Shown here piece after piece: positions 37,701 through 46,700 of a stretch of DNA of 48,489 nt. The DNA is from Saccoglossus kowalevskii. Its lineage: Eukaryota; Hemichordata; Enteropneusta; Harrimaniidae. The translations under genes and the position numbers were made by a program. The DNA is taken from positions 866,266-914,754 of the forward strand of contig NW_003116447.1 in the NCBI RefSeq assembly GCF_000003605.2, written 5' to 3'. The notes beneath the pieces were generated by a model, which was not told where the DNA came from, did not search any database, and saw only the letters and a program-made list of their open reading frames with translations. Numbering within the stretch: the first letter of the stretch is position 1; the number at the start of each line of letters is the position of its first letter.

Positions 37701-40700
37701 TTAGATAATGTGTTTTATGCTATTATATAATATTAACTGGGTTTTAATTTAGCGCATTTTCCAGTCAGCGAAATAAGCAAAATTAAAACCCAGTGAATAA
37801 TTAATCCTTTTACAGTAGTTTTATAATGACATACTCTTGTTTCTCGAAAAAATGGTCCAGTAACCCTAATTTTGTTTTTCATTTTTGGTGTGCTACTCGC
37901 ATTAACCTATAATAATAAAAGAATGAAAACTATGAAAAATAATCAATTTGATTATCAAGTGCCGTAAAATCATTTCTCTTTGCTATGTTTTTTAGGTCAA
38001 CAAAGTTGTTGTAGTCAGGCACCAGCTGGTTCATATTGTCGAAGTAAATGCCTTATGATATATGAATTAGATAACCCAAGTTCAGAAGATGAGTTGACAA
38101 TTAACAGATATTGCGGAGGAGGTGAAGGTTACGTACAAGTTCAGCAATGTGTGCATAATTACACAACATCTTTACCTGTCAGAGACCCTACAGAAAGTAA
38201 GATTTTTTTCAGTTTAGTTCGTTTCATTTTTAAGTTGTTCAAACTGGTACAGGTTAATGAAGAAATTCCTTTTTCTGTGGACAGGTGTATTTAGGATATC
38301 AAGATTGGCCAAATGACCATACTTTCCTTCAGTGTGAATACCTTTGTTATGATGGGCCAAGAATAACAGTTTTATTTTAAAAAATCTTGAAGTAATTTAT
38401 TCTACTAATTATGCACATCATCGAATGAAACTGTTGTTTAATTTCCAAATTGTCAAATGAACAGGCAATTTTAATATAAAGTACAATTTTTGGTATATGA
38501 AAATTCAGATATTATGATCTAAGACTGATATCATTCATTGTATGTTTTCAGTTAACATTTTGTAATAATCTTTACAATTATAAAAAAATTACAAAATTGC
38601 TTTACTTTAAAATGTCAATCCCAATGGTTAGATTCTATAACGAATATATAATTATTTATTGAAAACTAAAATTTCATTTTCTCTTAATGATTTCTATTTT
38701 ATATATTTCAGGTTTACATTGTTGTGAGTATGCTAGCGATGTAGCATGCAAGGACACGTGTCGTAACGTTCTACAAACAATGTCTAGGGATAGTGACATC
38801 ATGGATGGTTTAACGCAAACATGTGGTTTACCGCTACCACAGAATCCATTGTGGAAATGTTTTCTTTGGAATTCAGGTAAGGACTTGTCAATTTATTGTT
38901 TTAATTGGTAATTTGAGAATTAAACCCTTTGAATGCCGAAATGTGGAGTGCATCACCATAATCTCAAAATATACTATATTGTTTAACAAAATTATTATTA
39001 TAAAGTAATTGGCATGCTTTTCTAACTTGCACTAAAGGGAATTTTTTTTTTTATCAGTTATTGATTTTGGGCTTAATAAATAAATATAAACATTTTGGTA
39101 AATCCATCGTGGGTTTCAATTCATTCATATTTTTCATATTTTGTAATATTTTCCACATTTGTCTTCATTGCATGTAAGCTTGTTTAAGGTTCTATTGATT
39201 TCTATATTTTATCAAAATACATTTATTTAGATTAAACAAAGAAATTATAAAAAAAATTACACAAATTGTGATGACATCCGAATGTTTAAGACACAGTTGT
39301 CATTCTTGCCATAGAGGGCGTACTTTGAGATGATGAACACTTGTCAACTTGTGCAATAACAGAAAAATATTTATCTGGGGTTGGAGGTGGGCATTAAATC
39401 AATAGATATCACATGACTGTGAATAAATTATCTTAATGTGCTTTAACAGTTCACTTCCAACTGAATCCACAATATAAATGAACTTCATCCTACTTGCTTT
39501 TCGTCATCATCTTTTTGTCGTAAATTGAGGAAGAACTTGTTGTTCTCCAAAGTTTGCAACCCTTGACACTTGCTTCGTCTCTGATTACCTCCTTCTTTGT
39601 GTACAATATATTCATGTAATTGTTTGATTCTCAGGAAATAATGATCAAGAAGAAGATAATGGTTTATTAACAAATTCAGCATTAGATGGTGCTCACTTGG
39701 AATGCTGTTTTAAAGCATTTTCTCACACGTGTCGAGACTTGTGTGTAAAGGTTTGTATATGACTTTTTCTACCATTAGTATCGCATCTGTAATTCAGTTT
39801 AGTTTAAATTTGAAGATTTTAATTAATGGCGTTCAACATAATTTTGCAAATATTGCTATGAACTTGTTTCTTAAAGAAGCACAGCGAAAGTTTTACTGCT
39901 GCAAAAAAATTTCTTGTGCAACGGTCAAAAAAAAAAAACTGATGCATGCGAAACGCAAGTCAATTGTAAACAATGCTGACCCACCTCCTATCAAAAGCAA
40001 AACACTAACCCCTATATTAGTTTAGTTCACTTTTTTTTTTATGTATCTTCATGTACATTTTGTACATTACCTGTACATTTTGTACATTACCTGTACATTT
40101 TTATCATGTGTACAATGTTTTACTTTCACTGTCTAGTTTCTAGTCTGCATTTTTCATAGTTTCTTATGATTTTGACTCTCAGAATACAAAAATAATTTTG
40201 TTTCCTCTCCTCCAATTGAATGACTCACGTTTTCTTTGTGTCAATTTTAATTACCGATAATATAAAAGAATTTTGTCATTATATTTTGCAGTTATATACA
40301 CAAAATGGAGCTAATTCAAATGAATTTGACGAGCATTGCCAGTATCAACCTGCTGAGACAAACTTATTACAGTGTCTGGCTGATGGTAAGATCCACAAGA
40401 TAGTTTATATGCACAATTATTCAATATTTTTAATCATTTTAACTAAATTTAAATAAAAGTTCTAGCTTCAACTCTTCCATGAGATGTTGCAACATTACAC
40501 ATGGTGTGGGTTAGCTAATTTGTTGGTGACAAATGACCATCTTTATCTTGACTGTATATTTGAGAAAACAAATATCGGAGCCTGATATTCCCTAGTGTAA
40601 TGAACACATAATAATCGGTCTAGTTTCTGTTCGTCCTAGTTTCTCTATGGAAAAGTTTGTAATGGTTACGCTATGTTATATTTCATGTGTCTCAATCTTA

Positions 40701-43700
40701 GACGTTCCCTTCTGTTATATTTACACCACAAGGGTTTGATTTGAAACTTTGTATGCAACTAAGCACACCATCAGTTGAACCTTCTTTTTACTTCTCACAC
40801 AGTACAAGAGCCATGTCAGTTAGGGTGCAGTGGTTTAAATTATTGCAGTAATTTCAATGGAAGGTAAGTCATTACAGTTAGACCTATGTTATATTTAATA
40901 GTGAATTTGTGAATATTCTGCACATATTAATGACATGATTTGCATATTACATACCAGCAATACTAGTAGTTGTGATAGAATTATGTTGATGTTTTGATAT
41001 TTTAGCTTTCGTAAACAGAATATAAATACAGCGTCTTACTCAGTATTTGTGATTCACAGCAATTTTCTTAGAATTTGCCCACTAGCTTTGCTGTTTGTAC
41101 AATGTTTGTGCTTTTTCTCTCTATGTATTCATTTAAGGAATCACCAATCACACATTATGTGGAACTTGGCTGATAATGTATAATTATATACCACAAAATG
41201 CATTTTTCCCCCCTGCTTTTCAGACCAACAGATTTTTTCCGAAGTTGTACGGCAAGATCTGATCGAGGAGCTGAGGATGATATTAATTTGTGGCAGAATG
41301 GCAAAATTGAAATGCCATTTTTAGATATTCCAGTACTAGATATTAATTCCTGTGAACCTGCAATGTGGAAAGCTATTGCGTGTACATTACAAATAAAGCC
41401 ATGCCATAGTAAATCCCATGTTAACATGATATGCAAGTAAGTATACTGTAAAATGACTAATTTTCACTGGGTTTAAATTTCGCTGATTTACCATTTCAGG
41501 CATATTCAGTGGGTTATAAATTCACGGTTTTATCATTTAGATAATGTGTTCTTTGCTAAATTTGACATATTCACTAGGTTTTAATTTAGCGCATTTTCCA
41601 GTCAGCGAAATAAGCAAAATTAAAACCCAGTGAATAATTAATCCTTCTAGAGTATGTGTTTTGATGGAAAGTATTCCTAGTTACAGTGTAACCTGTCGCC
41701 AAAATAAACTGATCAGGAAAACCATTATTGCATTATCAAATCTCCCTTGCAGCATCGCAATATTCCTAGAAACAATTATTGCCAGTTGTTTATTTTGATT
41801 TCTGTAATCAAAAAAAGCCAAAGCTCTTGGATATGACAATTTTTATATAGATTCATTGATTTGGATTCAAAATTATGAAGAAAAAAAATATGAAATAGTG
41901 TATTTACTTTTGCTATGATGGTGATGGGGGGTGACTTATTAGAAAATTAGTGTATGGAAATCAGAAAGTCATTTTGTTTTCATTGTATATGTAATATACA
42001 TAATTTTCTATAATATCTTTTTTAATATCATTGTTTTTAGAAGAAATATTAGAATAAAATTAGTCAAGTATCTATTGTGAAAGAAGACTTTTGTTTTCAT
42101 ATTGTCAATGTGATAACTCAGTTATTTTGAGCTTTATAAAACTTGAATTTATTTCCATCTATAAACCAAAATGAGATCATTGATGAATTGTTTTTTCATC
42201 TTATAGGTCAGACTGTATTGCAATACTTGGAAAGTGTTTAGATGTCTCAAGGCTAAAGAGAGATGAAACGGCAGAAAGTTTATGTACAATGCTGTCTCCT
42301 AATGATGAGACAACACCCTGTATATCATTGAGCCAATATCTAGGTACTTGCATGAATAAATGTCTTGATTTCACAAATTGTGAATGTCACTGAAAATCAG
42401 AAAGTTACACAAAATGTTGTCATTACAAACAACATTGTCATATTATACTATACAACACTACAAAATACATAGTGGTGTAATCACATTATACTATACAACA
42501 CTACAAAACACATAGTGATGTAATCTGGTTATACCATAGAACACTAAAGAGAACACAATGGTGTAATCACATTATACCATACAACTCTACAAAAACACAC
42601 TGGTGTAATCACATTATACCATACAACACTAAATAGAACTCAATGGTTTAACCTCTTATACCATACAACAATACAAAAAACACAATGGTGTAATCACATT
42701 ATACCATACAACACTAAAAAGAACTCAATGGTATAACCACATACAATACTACAAAGACCCAATGGTGTAATCACATTATACCATAATAACACTAAAAAGA
42801 ACTCGATGGTATAACCTCTTATATCATACAACAATACAAAAAACACAATGGTGTAATCACATTATACAATACAACACTAAAAAGAACTCAATGGTGTGTA
42901 ACCTCTTATACCATACAACAATACAAAAAACACAATGGTGTAATCACATTATACCATACAACACTAAAAAGAACTCAATGGTATAACCACATACAATACT
43001 ACAAAGACCCAATGGTGTAATCACATTATACCATAATAACACTAAAAAGAACTCAATGGTGTAACCTCTTATATCATACAACAATACAAAAAACACAATG
43101 GTGTAATCACATTATACCATATAACACTAAAAAGAACTCAATGGTGTAACCTCTTATATCATACAACAATACAAAAAACACAATGGTGTAATCACATTAT
43201 ACAATACAATACAACACTAAAAAGAACTCAATGGTGTGTAACCTCTTATACCATACATCAATACAAAAAACACAATGGTGTAATCACATTATACCATACA
43301 ACACTAAAAAGAACTCAATGGTATAACCACATACAATACTACAAAGACCCAATGGTGTAATCACATTATACCATAATAACACTAAAAAGAACTCGATGGT
43401 ATAACCTCTTATACCATACAACAATACAAAAAGCATAATGGTGTAATCACATTATACAATACAACACTAAAAAGAACTCAATGGTGTGTAACCTCTTATA
43501 CCATACATCAATACAAAAAACACAATGGTATAATCACATTATACCATACAACACTAAAAAGAACTCAATGGTGTAACCTCTTATACCATACAACAATACA
43601 AAAAAACACAATGGTGTAATCACATTATACCATACAACACTACAAATTACAGTGGTGTAATCACATTATACCATACAACACTACAAATTACAGTGGTGTA

Positions 43701-46700
43701 ATCACATTATACATTCTATCATACAGAACATTATATTATATACACTACATATAATCACATTATACCATATTACTATCAAGTACTGTTGTGTAATAGCATT
43801 GATGTTTATTTCAGAACCAAGTAGTCATGGAGCAAGAATGCATGAAGTCTCAATTCCATGCCATAATAATCCCTGCAAAAATGAAAGTTTATCTTTACAT
43901 GAACTATGTAGTATCAACCGGGGATCCTGCAGTTATAATGATGTATGTCTTGATTATATGTGCCACGAAGGTAAGCTGTCAGATTTCAAATTTGGGTACA
44001 ATATACGGATATACATCACTAGTTTAGTTACTATGAAGGATTCTTCTCATGAAATACTGTAAAATACTTTATTTTAGCTGGAATTAATTTTCGCTGAAAA
44101 GACTTTTTGGGTGTTTTGTATGGAATTTATTTTCACTGATTTTTTTTTTTTGTGTGAGTTGAATGTAAAATATAGGAAACAAGGTTTATTCACTGGATTT
44201 TATTTTCACTAAATCATACCTTCAGGGAAAATAGTGAAAATTAATTCCAATCGAAAGTAAAGTATTTTACAGTAGTCATATGGTTAGTTTACATAACACT
44301 AATATTATAATTGCATCTATTGTGTTCATCATTGCTATAGTAATAACTAAAGTAGCCAAACTGTTTTAAGTCTAACGGCCACACTTATCTTGTAAATGTC
44401 ACAAAGCCAATAGCCGAGCGACGTTTACAAGATGCTAGTATGCACTGGTGCCCAGTGAGTTTGCATTGGTGCCCAGTGAGTTTGCATTGGTGCCCAGTAA
44501 GTTTGCACTGGTGCCCAGTGAGTTTGCACTGGTGCCCAGTAAGTTTGCACTGGTGCCCAGTGAGTTTGCACTGGTGCCCAGTGAGTTTACATTGGTGTCT
44601 AGTGAGTTTGCATTGGTGTCCAGTGAGTTTGCATTGGTGCCCAGTGAGTTTGCATTGGTGCCCAGTGAGTTTGCACTGGTGCCCAGTGAGTTTGCACTGG
44701 TGCCCAGTGAGTTTGCACTGGTGCCCAGTGAGTTTACATTGGTGTCTAGTGAGTTTGCATTGGTGTCCAGTGAGTTTGCATTGGTGCCCAGTGAGTTTGC
44801 ATTGGTGCCCAGTGAGTTTGCACTGGTGCCCAGTGAGTTTACATTGGTGTCTAGTGAGTTTGCATTGGTGCCCAGTGAGTTTGCATTGGTGCCCAGTGAG
44901 TTTGCATTGGTGTCTAGTGAGTTTGCATTGGTGTCCAGTGAGTTTACATTGGTGTCCAGTGAGTTTACATTGGTGTCCAGTGAGTTTACATTGGTGTCCA
45001 GTGAGTTTGCATTGGCACCCAGTGAGTTTGCATTGGTGCCTAGTGAGTTTGCACTGATACCTAGTGAGTTTGCACTGGTACCTAGTGAGTTTGCACTGGT
45101 ACCTAGTGAGTTTGCATTGGTGACCAGTGAGTTTGCATCGGTGACCAGTGAGTTTGCATTGGTGCCTAGTGAGTTTGCATTGGTGCCTAGTGAGTTTGCA
45201 TTGGTGCCTAGTGAGTTTGCATTGGTGCCTAGTGAGTTTGCATTGGTGCCTAGTGAGTTCGCATTGGTGCCTAGTGAGTTTGCATTGGTGCCTAGTGAGT
45301 TTGCATTGGTGCCTAGTGAGTTTGCATTGGTGCCTAGTGAGTTTGCATTGGTGTCTAGTGAGTTTGCATTGGTGTCTAGTGAGTTTGCATTGGTGCCTAG
45401 TGAGTTTGCATTGGTGCCCAGTGAGTTTGCATTGGTGCCCAGTGAGTTTGCATTGGTGCCCAGTGAGTTTGCACTGGTGCCCAGTGAGTTTGCACTGGTG
45501 CCCAGCGAGTTTACATTAGTGCCCAGCGAGTTTACATTAGTGCCCAGCGAGTTTACACTGGTGCCCAGCGAGTTTACACTGGTGCCCAGCGAGTTTACAC
45601 TGGTGCCCAGCGAGTTTACACTGGTGCCCAGCGAGTTTACACTGGTGCCCAGTGAGTTTACATTGATGCCCAGTGAGTTCGCATTGGTGGAAAAGGGTGC
45701 CTACTCAAATCAATGTTGTATTTTTCTAGGTTGTAAACTTGGTGATGGATCTGATTTCTTGGTTCCACAAGGCAGTTTTGTGAATATTGCTGATGCACCA
45801 TCAATGGATCAGGCCTGTTATAAAGTTTGCAAATGTGGGCATAGTAACATATTAGAAGACTGTCAGGCAATGAAATGTATTTCAACACAACCTTGTAAAG
45901 AAGGTGGACAAATTAAAGGTATGTCACCAATTGATGGATCCTCAAAAACTGACACGCTGGCACATGTTCACCTTGCATCTGGGTTTGATTCATCGCACCA
46001 ACTGTTTACCTTGTAGTATAAATCAGAGCACAGTCAGTCCAAACGTGCATTATTACATATAATAAATAATCCTCATTTGACAAGGATGATATCAAGCTCA
46101 CTGGAGCTTGGCGAGATCTTGTAATATATGAACCCACCGAAAACAGAACAATCAATATGAGTTTGCTTTTTACAACTGAATAATTTTGTAGTGTCACTGT
46201 AAAATCTGTGATCTGCCATAATATGAAAAGGATGAGTTAATATTATCAGATATGGTATTGGTTTATTGAATATTTATTTTATGATCAAAATCCTTTAATA
46301 ACTTCAAAATACCCTATTTTATTTTATTAGTAACATAAATGGCAGGTGTGCTATAATATAAAATTATATTTTAATGATCAAGTATATAATAAATGCTGTT
46401 TTTGTTGGTTTATGTGCTCTTTAATTTGAGATGTGCTTCAAATAGAGCAAACAACTGAGGCTTTGTTTAATATTTATTCCCATTTTGTGTATTTTGCAAG
46501 GAAATGTTAGTTTTGATACTGATAATACACAGGTTTTAATTTCATTCATAAAACTGCAATCGTTTTTTTTCAGATCACCACACTCACTTCCATGTGGATT
46601 GCAATACATGTTCTTGTTATGCTGGTGAGTTGATCTGTTCACTAAGGCAGTGTTTATCTGATGAAAGCACTGCGGAAGAAAGAAGACGATTTACAGGTCT

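Noticed and set aside
44440-45057. Cys/Trp-rich heptad protein in the second open frame of the 21-bp array
   Set aside because: It has no link to an exon frame, and the openness follows from the unit length.
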